Assembly (NCBI GenBank): GCA_029838195.1
Contig: JALGVJ010000027.1
Span: 1-49,564, forward strand
Reading direction: 5' to 3'
DNA from: Promethearchaeota archaeon
GTDB lineage: Archaea; Asgardarchaeota; Lokiarchaeia; Sigyniarchaeales; SOKP01
Length of the DNA: 49,564 nt
The translations under genes and the position numbers were made by a program. This document shows positions 1-7,477 of the stretch, piece after piece. Each line of letters starts with the position of its first letter. The first letter of the stretch is position 1. A model generated the notes under the pieces. The model was not told the origin of the DNA. It was given only the letters and a program-made list of their open reading frames with translations, and did no database searches.

Positions 1-84
1 AGAAGCAAGCAATACAGGGAATTTGACGTGGATGTGAATAAGCATGTTCGACAAAAAGCAAAAAAAGGCGGGGCCGCAATTTAG
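1..84 (+). CDS. C-terminal end of an unknown protein (partial at window edge)
   Basis: Frame 1 is open from the window edge to a TAG at 82-84 and encodes about 27 residues ending in a basic, glycine/alanine tail (KKGGAAI). The first codons look protein-like rather than random. Too little is visible to name a family. A strong Shine-Dalgarno-like GGAGGTGA follows the stop at about 88-95, but no credible gene follows it. Confidence 0.4.
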   Translation, partial: RSKQYREFDVDVNKHVRQKAKKGGAAI

Positions 85-453
85 TCGGAGGTGAGATTAA
101 TTTGCTACCTCATATTTTTTTTCCATTAATCGTCCTCTCTTGTTATTAATAATTGTTCTCGATCGACTAAGATAATTGCAGTTTGTTCCCAATTTTCCTC
201 GCATGAACCGTAAAAATAATAGATAGCCTTATTTAAAATATCTATTTTTTAATAAAATAATTTTTTTCTTTTCAAATGAAAACATTCATATAAATCCATA
301 TCTTTTAATATTTTCACAAATCAAACAATATGATTGAAATTGGTAAGTCAAACTTCATTTAAATGATTGGTTTTCCCATCTTTTTAATAGTATCTTTCCA
401 ATCAATTATTTTAAATGTAAAATTTTAATAATAATTAAATAATGTAATAAATC
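85..453. other. Intergenic region with orphan Shine-Dalgarno and dys promoter
   Basis: No gene longer than about 15 codons is visible. GGAGGTGA near 88-95 is followed by a possible TTG start at about 103 whose frame closes after 15 codons, so either a very short peptide or the remnant of a lost gene. The last 40 bases are an A/T-rich run (TTTTAATAATAATTAAATA, about 422-440) placed about 25 bases before the dys start codon, as expected for an archaeal TATA region with a leaderless transcript. Confidence 0.4.
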
Positions 454-1464
454 ATGCACCAAGGAAATAAAAATAAATATTTAAGAGAGAAAATCCAACC
501 TTTCAACGTATATAATGTCCGATCCGCTCTTGATATCTTAAATGCTCTTAAATACTGCAGTTTTCAAGGGAGAAATTTAGGAATCGCCTTAGATATCTTG
601 TATGACATGGTTACTACTAAAGATTGTCTAAAAGTGTTTTCTTTAAGTGGTGCAATGGTTCCAGCGGGCTTCGGAGATCTCACTTGTGCTCTGATGGAAA
701 ATGAGTTAATCGATATATTAATTACGACAGGCGCTAATATTTCCCATGATCTCGTGAATGTAATGTCCAATCAAGGACATTATATCGGAACTCCTTACGT
801 GGATGATGAGGAATTATATAGATTAAAAATTAATCGCGTGTATGATACCTATGTCCCTGAAGAAGCGTATAAGTGCGTAGAAGAAAAATTTCCTTCTCTC
901 CTCATGAATGCTTACCCTGATAAAAAGATCGATGACCCTCCCTCTTCCGTGTTTAAAAAACTTGGAAAACAAATCAATGAACGATGCATCCTCTCCGTCG
1001 CAGCAAAACACGACATTCCCATATTTATTCCCGCCATCACTGACTCCGAGTTCACCTTAAACTTGATTAAATTCGCTGTCAATAATGAATTTAAAGTAAA
1101 TTTTAGAGTAATAGATGATTTAATGAAATTTGCCGATATTATTAGACAATACGAGATATGTGGAATTCTCATAGTCGGAGGTGGTGTTCCTAGAAATTAT
1201 TCTCAACAAATCTTTCCTTTCCTCGAAGAATTTGAAAAATTTAGAGATAAAGGCATGGATATGGGATACAAATACTCTGTTCGGATCCACACTGCTACGG
1301 AATACGATGGGGGCTTATCTGGATGTACTACGTCAGAATCCAAATCTTGGGGAAAATATAGCTTGGATTCTCAAAACATCAGCGTTTGGTGCGACGCAAC
1401 CATCGCATTGCCCCTTCTCATCACGGGCTTGTTCGAAAAATTAAAAAATGAAAAAAAAATTTAA
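454..1464 (+). CDS. dys: Deoxyhypusine synthase
   Basis: It transfers the aminobutyl group of spermidine to a lysine of archaeal IF5A, the first step of hypusine formation, using NAD. The 336 residues match the usual family length and carry the family blocks: SGAMVPAG at about 65-72, TGANISHD at about 92-99, a long conserved stretch around HYIGTPYVDDEELYRL, GGG-containing NAD loop near 235, and the catalytic lysine in SWGK (K301) followed by WCDATIALPLL. The start at 454 lies directly after an A/T box and lacks a Shine-Dalgarno, suggesting a leaderless message. It ends tail to tail with the arginine decarboxylase gene, the two stop codons overlapping by four bases (1461-1464). Both genes belong to polyamine/hypusine metabolism. 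Function is confident from the conserved active site. Confidence 0.95.
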   Translation: MHQGNKNKYLREKIQPFNVYNVRSALDILNALKYCSFQGRNLGIALDILYDMVTTKDCLKVFSLSGAMVPAGFGDLTCALMENELIDILITTGANISHDLVNVMSNQGHYIGTPYVDDEELYRLKINRVYDTYVPEEAYKCVEEKFPSLLMNAYPDKKIDDPPSSVFKKLGKQINERCILSVAAKHDIPIFIPAITDSEFTLNLIKFAVNNEFKVNFRVIDDLMKFADIIRQYEICGILIVGGGVPRNYSQQIFPFLEEFEKFRDKGMDMGYKYSVRIHTATEYDGGLSGCTTSESKSWGKYSLDSQNISVWCDATIALPLLITGLFEKLKNEKKI

Positions 1465-2009
1465 AGAATAAAGATAGCTGCTGCCAATGCAGTAGCCCAT
1501 TCATTTTCTTTCCTAACTATTGCAGAAGCAGTTATATTTTTTGTTTCTATTATTTTTCCATTAATTTTAAAAATTTCTCTCTTCGCATCATAATCTGCTT
1601 CTGGATCAAACGGAATTCCCAAAGTAGTTGCTAACATCTCCGCCGCCAAATCCTCCGCAAAATCTCCTACTTTCTCTTCTTTCACCCCAAAAGAATGATG
1701 CTCGCTTAAATACCCATACATATCACTATTAGCTGGTTTTGCCACCCCAATCGAAGCACAAATCAGGCGATTGTACTCATTTGAACTAATCCGTGAAATA
1801 ACTGAAAATACAATTTGGCCCGCCCTTAATTGCTTTAACCCCTTTTCCTTGTCAATTTCAATACAATAGGGGGGAAGAATGGAGCTTACTTTTACAAGGT
1901 TAAATCGTTCAATTCCCGCATCCCGAAGCGCTTGTTCAAAAGAGGTAAGTTTTGATACGTGAAAACCAACCCCCTTGACAAAAAAAACCTTCTTTGGGAT
2001 TAATGACAT
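1461..2009 (-). CDS. pdaD: Pyruvoyl-dependent arginine decarboxylase
   Basis: It converts arginine to agmatine, the entry to archaeal polyamine synthesis. The 182-residue protein has the self-cleavage site KVSSILPP, so cleavage between S42 and S43 would create the pyruvoyl group from S43. Other family marks are the FNLVKVSS lead-in, GQIVFSVISR near 63-72, and a C-terminal region with NEWATALAAAIF. Length fits the archaeal family (about 160-190 residues). The gene converges on dys, which uses the downstream polyamine product spermidine; no other polyamine genes are in the window. The codon after the promoter A/T region (plus-strand 2040-2065) is ATG with no clear Shine-Dalgarno. Confidence 0.94.
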   Translation of the reverse strand: MSLIPKKVFFVKGVGFHVSKLTSFEQALRDAGIERFNLVKVSSILPPYCIEIDKEKGLKQLRAGQIVFSVISRISSNEYNRLICASIGVAKPANSDMYGYLSEHHSFGVKEEKVGDFAEDLAAEMLATTLGIPFDPEADYDAKREIFKINGKIIETKNITASAIVRKENEWATALAAAIFIL

Positions 2010-2344
2010 GACGCTAAATGATTTTTACTTTTTTTATTCAATAATATCATTAAATTGATTGCTATTATTTAAATTTTTTTAACATGCTCCATTGTTTTAA
2101 AATTTATTAAAAAAATTTCCTCTACTTCCTTCTCATTTCTCACTTACAACCATTCTCTCTGCTCAATTATTGATAACTACCATTATTAAAATTTATATTG
2201 AAATTAAATTCATTAAAATCCCATTACTCTTCTCCTTTTCCAACTCAAACTCCATTATCCCTTCCCAACTCAAATATCCCCTTAGAAAAACCACCCTTCC
2301 CATTTGCTACCATCGCAAAGTTTTTATTTTCCAAATCAGAAACA
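2010..2344. other. Intergenic, divergent promoters, no gene
   Basis: This stretch separates the divergently transcribed pdaD and the acidic repeat protein. It is T- and A-rich with C-rich patches. A 66-codon reading frame at 2170-2370 has the composition of translated A/T-rich spacer (runs of Ile, Phe, Ser, Pro) and no ribosome-binding site, so it is not called. Confidence 0.4.
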
Positions 2345-2370
2345 TTTATATAGGTTTTTTTATATTTTAA
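2345..2370 (+). promoter_or_regulatory. TATA-like elements before the acidic repeat protein
   Basis: TTTATATAGG (2345-2354) and TATATTTTAA (2361-2370) precede the gene. Either would place a start site around 2375-2392, giving a leader of about 40-50 bases before the ATG at 2429, in which GGTGAT lies just upstream of the start. Confidence 0.4.
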
Positions 2371-2428
2371 TAACTTGAAAACACACGCGTTATTATTCTA
2401 ATTAATGAAAAAAAAAAGTGGTGATAAA

Positions 2429-2650
2429 ATGAAGTTCGAACAAGAATTAGGTCCGAGGAGAAAGTCAACATATGATGATTGGGACGATGATGACTATGAC
2501 GAGGATGATTGGGATGACGAGGATGATTGGGACGATGATGACTATGACGAGGATGATTGGGATGACGAGGATGATTGGGACGATGAGGATGATTGGGACG
2601 ACGAGGACGAAGATTTTGATGAATACGACGGAGATTATGGAGATTATTAA
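2429..2650 (+). CDS. Small highly acidic Asp/Trp/Tyr repeat protein
   Basis: About 73 residues (81 if the ATG at 2405 is used). I prefer 2429 because GGTGAT (2420-2425) sits just ahead of it. After a basic N-terminus (about 14 residues ending in RRKS) almost the whole protein is Asp and Glu punctuated by Trp and Tyr, in units such as DDWDDED and DDDYDED. At DNA level two perfect 48-base tandem units are present (2483-2530 and 2531-2578), followed by a shorter degenerate copy. No known domain is recognised. Possible roles are binding of cations or basic proteins/nucleic-acid mimicry; both are guesses. The opposite strand frame (His/Pro/Arg repeats) is a mirror of this repeat and is not called. 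Confidence 0.6.
   Translation: MKFEQELGPRRKSTYDDWDDDDYDEDDWDDEDDWDDDDYDEDDWDDEDDWDDEDDWDDEDEDFDEYDGDYGDY
2483..2596 (+). repeat. 48-base tandem repeat inside acidic protein gene
   Basis: Two identical 48-base units (2483-2530, 2531-2578) encode DDDYDEDDWDDEDDWD-type peptide; a partial third copy continues to about 2596. Because the copies are identical at synonymous sites, the duplication looks recent or kept homogeneous by slippage. Confidence 0.85.
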
Positions 2651-2971
2651 AAATCTTAAATGAATTGGAAAAAGGCATTACAAGAAACACTCAAGATACG
2701 GTCATAAATAGCTATTTGATTAGTTAGTTCGATGAATAAAACCTTAAATGATAGATGGTCGGAGATTTAATCAATTAAAGTAAATCACCTTCTTTTTTTA
2801 GCATTATTCTTACGTTCTCTATTTTGAAATTAAAATTCAACTAATCGTTTTTTAAAATTTAGAATAATGCTCCCTTTTTTTAATTTTTTTTAAAAGAATC
2901 TAATTAATCAAGGCATTGAAGAGAAGGGAAGTGAGTTCCTGAAATCATGGATTTTTAATTGAATTATAAAT
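2651..2971. other. Intergenic with long inverted repeat and T-tracts
   Basis: No gene is visible. A perfect 11-base inverted repeat, AGCATTATTCT at 2800-2810 and its reverse complement at 2861-2871, encloses 50 bases, and the second arm is followed by two T-tracts (about 2875-2891). Within the loop there is a smaller imperfect palindrome (TTGAAATTAAAATTCAA, 2824-2840). Confidence 0.5.
2800..2891 (+). terminator. Possible terminator or small structured RNA
   Basis: The 11-base stem with a 50-base A/T-rich loop, followed by T-runs, could end the transcript of the acidic protein gene or be the core of a small RNA. Stem sequence is directly visible; function is inferred. Confidence 0.35.
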
Positions 2972-3220
2972 TCACGAGTGGACCGAACAATAGTGATGAG
3001 AGCATGATAATGAATATACATTCATGAAAAGAGTAAGAACGAGCGGGAATGGAAAAATATTTATTGGCGAGGGATCATGTATTTCCTGAAAAAAAATAGA
3101 TATTGAAATCGAGATTTCCCCCTTGGCGTACTGAATTTTGTCTTTTGGTGGCATGGTATCCATGTCTTGGATTTGCCTATCTATTTCTGTCAATGTTAAG
3201 GGCTCTTGTTGTAGGGCCAT
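2972..3220 (-). CDS. Possible small protein, C-terminal part doubtful
   Basis: An 82-codon frame. The first 38 residues (MALQQEPLTLTEIDRQI...) look like an ordinary soluble polar peptide, while the rest, after a long T-run in the reading strand near 3087-3095, is rich in Phe, Ser, Cys and His like translated spacer. AAGGTGAT lies about 12 bases before the ATG and a TATATTC element further upstream, so transcription and initiation are plausible. It may be a gene broken by a frameshift at the homopolymer. It is downstream of and on the same strand as the MBL hydrolase. No family recognised. Confidence 0.3.
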   Translation of the reverse strand: MALQQEPLTLTEIDRQIQDMDTMPPKDKIQYAKGEISISISIFFQEIHDPSPINIFPFPLVLTLFMNVYSLSCSHHYCSVHS

Positions 3221-3292
3221 GCCCTGGGGGAAATCACCTTCTCTTTTAAAGGAAAAATAGAAAAAATCGAATATACTGTCTTTTTTCTCGAG

Positions 3293-4204
3293 TTAGAGCA
3301 GGACATATCCATTTTTTAGATATTGAACGTGTTGGCTTGATGTCAATTTTTCAAGGTGTTTTTGAATCATGATTTTTTCTGCGATGAGTTCGTATTGGAT
3401 TTCGTTGGGGTTATATTTTTTATAGATGATATTTTTATTCATAAGGGCAGAGATCGGGGTGGGAGTGGATTCTGAGAGGTGCTGAAGTATCGTTTCTTCA
3501 CGTTCATGGATAATGCCGAGATACTGGTGGAAACTATCGTGAATGTTTTTTTTACCTTCAATCAAGCCTTTATGTCCAGAAATGGCGAATTCACAGGAGA
3601 TATTCATGAGAGATTTGATAGAATGTTCGAGGTCAAGAAGGTTGGAATCAGTACAGCCATAGAAGGGAAATCTGGAGAGATCGATATCGGCAAGGAATAA
3701 GGTGCGTGTAGTTTCTTCAAAGAAGCAGCAATGACCTGCGGTATGTCCGGGAGCGTGTAGTACCAGGAGGAATTGCGATTCATTGATCTTGATGCGTTGA
3801 GTATCGTGAATTTCATAGTGGATGGGGGTGTTTTCAATTTTATATCCCTCCATGTACGCTTGGAATAGCTTTTCAGCCGGAGTATTTCGAATTCCATAAT
3901 AATCGTACATTAATTGAGTATTTTCAATAATCTGTTTATCTTTAGGATGGCACGAAAATTGGACATTTTTAAGAAACCGATTTCCTAAGATATGATCTTC
4001 ATGCCAGTGGCTCAAAATTACATTCTCAATAATAAATTCTTTTTTTATTTTTCTAATGAATTTATTAGAGATGCCCGTGTCAATTAAAGTGGTGCCAGCG
4101 AGCATGGAATGGGAATAGGGATACCGCCCGTTATTAAATCCTTTAATGAAATAAACTCCCAAGGAGGGGTTGTCTATTGGAAAAACAAAATTTTTTTGAC
4201 TCAT
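3293..4204 (-). CDS. Metallo-beta-lactamase-fold hydrolase (LACTB2/glyoxalase II-like)
   Basis: A 303-residue MBL-fold enzyme. Metal ligands are visible: H66, H68, D70 and H71 in HWHEDH, then a histidine in APGHTAGH (about 155), the bridging aspartate in FLADIDLS (about 173), and the last histidine in ISGHKG (about 210). The final 90 residues are mostly helical and could be the winged-helix tail seen in LACTB2-like proteins. Substrate cannot be told from sequence; thioesters such as hydroxyacylglutathione analogues or nucleic acids are both known for relatives. The start follows an A/T-box region without Shine-Dalgarno. Confidence 0.85.
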   Translation of the reverse strand: MSQKNFVFPIDNPSLGVYFIKGFNNGRYPYSHSMLAGTTLIDTGISNKFIRKIKKEFIIENVILSHWHEDHILGNRFLKNVQFSCHPKDKQIIENTQLMYDYYGIRNTPAEKLFQAYMEGYKIENTPIHYEIHDTQRIKINESQFLLVLHAPGHTAGHCCFFEETTRTLFLADIDLSRFPFYGCTDSNLLDLEHSIKSLMNISCEFAISGHKGLIEGKKNIHDSFHQYLGIIHEREETILQHLSESTPTPISALMNKNIIYKKYNPNEIQYELIAEKIMIQKHLEKLTSSQHVQYLKNGYVLL

Positions 4205-4412
4205 GGAGGGATTATTTTAGTTTATTTAGCATTCATATTGGTATTAGAATAAAATACGTGGTTCTAAAAAAAAATAATGAGCATGGGCTTCTACTCTTGT
4301 GAATTAAATCATGGAGTTATGAATCATTTTTTACGCTTTATTAAAATAATGATGGTGGCCAATATTCTTATTAATTTCTTGATCTTAGCGTCATTTTTTT
4401 AAAAAAATTCTC

Positions 4413-5342
4413 TTATAAAAAACTATCAATTTTTAGTTGTTCTTTAAATTTTGCGATTCTTTTTCTGGCCAATTCCACGTATTCTGGTACGATTTCATAG
4501 CCGATAAAATGCCGTTTTAATTTTAGCGCTGCAATAGCCGTGGTCCCGCTCCCTATAAAGGGGTCTAAAATTATATCATCTTTAAATGTATAAAATTCAA
4601 TTAATCTTCGAGGTAATTCTTCGGGGAAAGGTGCGGGATGCCCAATTTTTTTAGCAGACTCTGTGGGAAAGGTCCAGATAGATTTTGACCATTCCACGAA
4701 ATCTTTTTTTTTAATCGTGTTGGTTTTATTCCCTTTTTGTAGTATATTTGTATGTTTTGAAAAAACAAGGATATATTCGTGAACATCTCGTAGACAGGGG
4801 TTACTTGCCGAGGCGAAGGAACCCCAAGCAGTAGAGACACCCGCTGACGCGGATTTATCCCATATTATTTCACCCCGCATGTGGAACCCTATTTCATGCA
4901 TGATTTCAATGATATAAGCGTGAAGGGGGATGTAAGGTTTTCGGCCTACATTTGCTATATTAATTGCAGCCCTTCCTCCAGACGCTAAAACTCGCCAAGT
5001 TTCACCGAAAACATTTTTAAGTAAATTTAAATATTCGTCAAGGGTCAAATTTGAGTCATAGGTTTTCATGACGTTATATGGAGGAGATGTAATCATCATG
5101 TGAACTGAATTGTCCGGAATTAAATTCATGTCCTGACTATCGCCTAAAATCACATTATCCAAAATTTTTTTCGGAATTAAATTTGAATTATCCACATGTT
5201 CCACGTTTTTAGTTATTTTTACATGCTCATATAATTTTGAATTATAAAATTGAGAAGAATCATGACTTTCTCGTTTGGATACTCCAAAAGAACTTGTTTT
5301 TGAACCTCTCTTTTTTATTGGTTCTTTTTTATTATTTACCAT
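4413..5342 (-). CDS. DNA (cytosine-N4/adenine-N6) methyltransferase, apparently orphan
   Basis: A 309-residue S-adenosylmethionine-dependent DNA methylase of the beta class order: catalytic motif TSPPYNV (T85-V91) in the first half and the AdoMet-binding motif DPFIGSGTT near 262-270. The serine-proline-proline-tyrosine form is commonest in N4-cytosine enzymes, though N6-adenine cannot be excluded. The basic, serine-rich first 40 residues are an extra N-terminal segment. No restriction endonuclease is adjacent on either side (208 bases to the MBL gene; a 515-base spacer upstream), so it may be a solitary epigenetic methylase or the remnant of a restriction-modification pair. Confidence 0.88.
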   Translation of the reverse strand: MVNNKKEPIKKRGSKTSSFGVSKRESHDSSQFYNSKLYEHVKITKNVEHVDNSNLIPKKILDNVILGDSQDMNLIPDNSVHMMITSPPYNVMKTYDSNLTLDEYLNLLKNVFGETWRVLASGGRAAINIANVGRKPYIPLHAYIIEIMHEIGFHMRGEIIWDKSASAGVSTAWGSFASASNPCLRDVHEYILVFSKHTNILQKGNKTNTIKKKDFVEWSKSIWTFPTESAKKIGHPAPFPEELPRRLIEFYTFKDDIILDPFIGSGTTAIAALKLKRHFIGYEIVPEYVELARKRIAKFKEQLKIDSFL

Positions 5343-5613
5343 TAATTTTAAAAAATCTTGTAGCTATTTTAATTCTTAACATTATCCATTTAATTCATTT
5401 ATTTTGTCTTCTTGAACCTTGAGCTAGCAAAATCCCTCTTTTTTCTAATGAATTTTCTCATCCAACATTATTCCTTGATAATTGCAAAGCCAATAATGAA
5501 AAAAGGGGTTAATTTTAAAATGGACGCATCATCGGGTTATTCCTACAAGTGAATCATAATCGCCGTGTACATGATGCGGGGAAAAAAAAATTTAAGGGAG
5601 GAGAAGAAATATT
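5343..5613. other. Intergenic with an 8-base inverted repeat
   Basis: Besides the methylase promoter, this spacer holds CGCATCAT (5525-5532) and its exact reverse complement ATGATGCG (5571-5578), 38 bases apart, just upstream of a GGGAGGAG ribosome-binding site. The arms could form an RNA stem or be two half-sites of an operator for the small ORF that follows. Confidence 0.3.
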
Positions 5614-5857
5614 ATGAAATCCATTTTAAATGTTCTTAAAAAAAAGAATTTTAAATACGTCTTAAAATTTATAGCTTTTTTTTATATATTTTCTTATTTC
5701 TTATCTTAATTTAAAAAAAAGATCTTTATTGAGTGGGAAAATATTGAAGAAGATTCTTCTACGGCTATTGATTTTATAAGTTATTATTATAATAGTGGTG
5801 AAAATGGAAATTATAAAATATTTTTATTAGAATTTTTTTATAGAATTAAATTAAAAA
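5614..5857 (+). pseudogene. Small membrane ORF with strong RBS running into a stop-interrupted frame
   Basis: GGGAGGAG (5597-5604) is correctly spaced before ATG 5614. The frame encodes 31 residues (basic start, then a hydrophobic Phe/Tyr/Ile/Leu stretch) and stops at TAA 5707-5709. The same frame then stays open past 5857 and reads like real protein (KKKIFIEWENIEEDSSTAID and onwards). This suggests either a genuine 31-residue membrane peptide or a longer gene broken by one stop codon and truncated against the 3' end of proS. The second part faintly recalls the start of CDP-glycerol glycerophosphotransferase-like enzymes, but that is weak. Confidence 0.35.
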
Positions 5858-7336
5858 TTAATAACTTTTTGCGATATAAACCGTACACGTGGCGGTTTCA
5901 CCACAGATCAAGCAAGTGGCAAATTCGTGTTTTTCCTCATCTACTCGTTTTCCTCTGACAAAACCTCCCAATTCTTTTTCTACTACTTCTGCACAGTGAT
6001 AAGATTTCATGTCCAAGGAACAAAAGCCGCAACAAACGATTTTTCCTCGTTCTAACGCTTCTTTCGCAGCATCGGGCTCGTAACAAAGTTCAATCTGCTC
6101 CTCAAAATCTTTTAAACTTTTTTCCTTCAGTTCTTTCGTGTAATTTTCAGCTAAATTTTTTAACGTATCAAGTAATTTTGCTTCATGAATGAAAAATTTT
6201 TTGTTATCATGTCGCCGTACAATGACCACTTGCTGTTTTTCAATATCTTTTGGACCGATTTCAATTCGGAAGGGCACGCCTTTTAATTCCCAATAATAGA
6301 ATTTGCTACCCGGAGAGAGTTCAGAATCATCGATTTTAACGTAATAAATATCTTTTAATTTCTCGTAGATTTCTCGTGCCTTGCTTAAGATCATTTCCTC
6401 TTTATTTTTAAAAAGAATGGGTACAATGATGATTTGAATGGGTGCCAAATCAAAAGGTAGGATTAAACCTCTGTCGTCTCCTAGCAAGGCGATCATGGCT
6501 CCATAGATTCTACTGATGGCAGGACCGTAGCAAGTTTGATATCCGTATTGTTCTTTGCCCGATTCGTCAATGAATTTGACATTAAAAGCTTTTGAAAAAT
6601 TTTGACCGAGATAATGGGTAGAAGGTAATTGAAGTACTTTACCGGAGCCCATTAAAGCGTCTGCTGCATAGGAATTAATGCTTCCTGCGAATTTGTCCCA
6701 TTGCGGACGTTGGAAAAAAATGATGGGAATGGAAAACTCTTCTTGGAGCATTTGATAGGTCATTTCCATGTCTTCTTGTACTTGCTTCATTGCATCTTCT
6801 TCAGTGGCGAATACGTTATGAGATTCTATCCAATGAAATTCTCGTCCCCGGAAAAACGGGCGGGTCATTTTTCCCTCATATCGCCATACTTGGCATGATT
6901 GATATCGTTTAAAGGGTAAATCTTTATAACTGCGAATCCATAGTGCGTACATTTTGTAAAGAGCAGTTTCACTGGTTGGTCTTAAAGCCAGGCGCTCTGA
7001 AAGCTTATTTCCCTCACTTCCCGCTTCAGTCACCCAGAACACTTCCGGAGCGAAACCCTTCACGTGTTCGGCCTCTATATAAAAATTACTTTCCGGGATT
7101 AAAGAGGGCATGATTAGAGGCAGGTGACCATTTTTTTCCAGAATTTTCTCATATTTCTCATACATTCGTTTAATCGTGATGGTTGCCCACGACCTATAGC
7201 ACACGAAACCTTTTATATTATATCTGATGTCTGCTAATTCTGCTTTATTTACTAATTCAGTATACCATGCAGAAAAATCTTCTTGTTTCGAAACGGTAAT
7301 TCCAGTAAGCGGAGTTTCTTTTTTCTTATTAGCCAT
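5858..7336 (-). CDS. proS: Prolyl-tRNA synthetase, archaeal/eukaryal type
   Basis: Charges tRNA-Pro. The 492 residues fit the short archaeal/eukaryal form, without the bacterial editing insertion between motifs 2 and 3. Visible class II features are the motif 2 region RYEGKMTRPFFRGREFHWIES (about 156-176), motif 3 GDDRGLILPFDLAP (about 288-301), an anticodon-binding domain from about 305, and the archaeal C-terminal zinc-binding domain with two cysteine clusters (CCGFC at about 436 and CLICG at about 477), ending in a tyrosine as is typical. An A/T element at plus-strand 7368-7378 lies about 35 bases before the start and is the likely TATA box. Confidence 0.97.
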   Translation of the reverse strand: MANKKKETPLTGITVSKQEDFSAWYTELVNKAELADIRYNIKGFVCYRSWATITIKRMYEKYEKILEKNGHLPLIMPSLIPESNFYIEAEHVKGFAPEVFWVTEAGSEGNKLSERLALRPTSETALYKMYALWIRSYKDLPFKRYQSCQVWRYEGKMTRPFFRGREFHWIESHNVFATEEDAMKQVQEDMEMTYQMLQEEFSIPIIFFQRPQWDKFAGSINSYAADALMGSGKVLQLPSTHYLGQNFSKAFNVKFIDESGKEQYGYQTCYGPAISRIYGAMIALLGDDRGLILPFDLAPIQIIIVPILFKNKEEMILSKAREIYEKLKDIYYVKIDDSELSPGSKFYYWELKGVPFRIEIGPKDIEKQQVVIVRRHDNKKFFIHEAKLLDTLKNLAENYTKELKEKSLKDFEEQIELCYEPDAAKEALERGKIVCCGFCSLDMKSYHCAEVVEKELGGFVRGKRVDEEKHEFATCLICGETATCTVYIAKSY

Positions 7337-7477
7337 GACGATTCAATAAAAAAAATTAATGAAAAATTAAATATTTTTTGAGAAATGTGAAAGAATTCAA
7401 GTTTTCCTCATTAAACGAGGGAAAATTTCATAATAGCATGATTCTTTTTGAATGATTTAAAAGAACGGGAATGCTAC

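Noticed and set aside
2170..2370. 66-codon plus-strand frame
   Set aside because: Composition of translated A/T-rich spacer, no initiation signal, and it overlaps the promoter of the acidic protein.
2367..2690. 107-codon minus-strand frame rich in His, Pro and Arg repeats
   Set aside because: It is the mirror of the acidic repeat gene on the plus strand; the plus-strand frame has promoter and ribosome-binding site.
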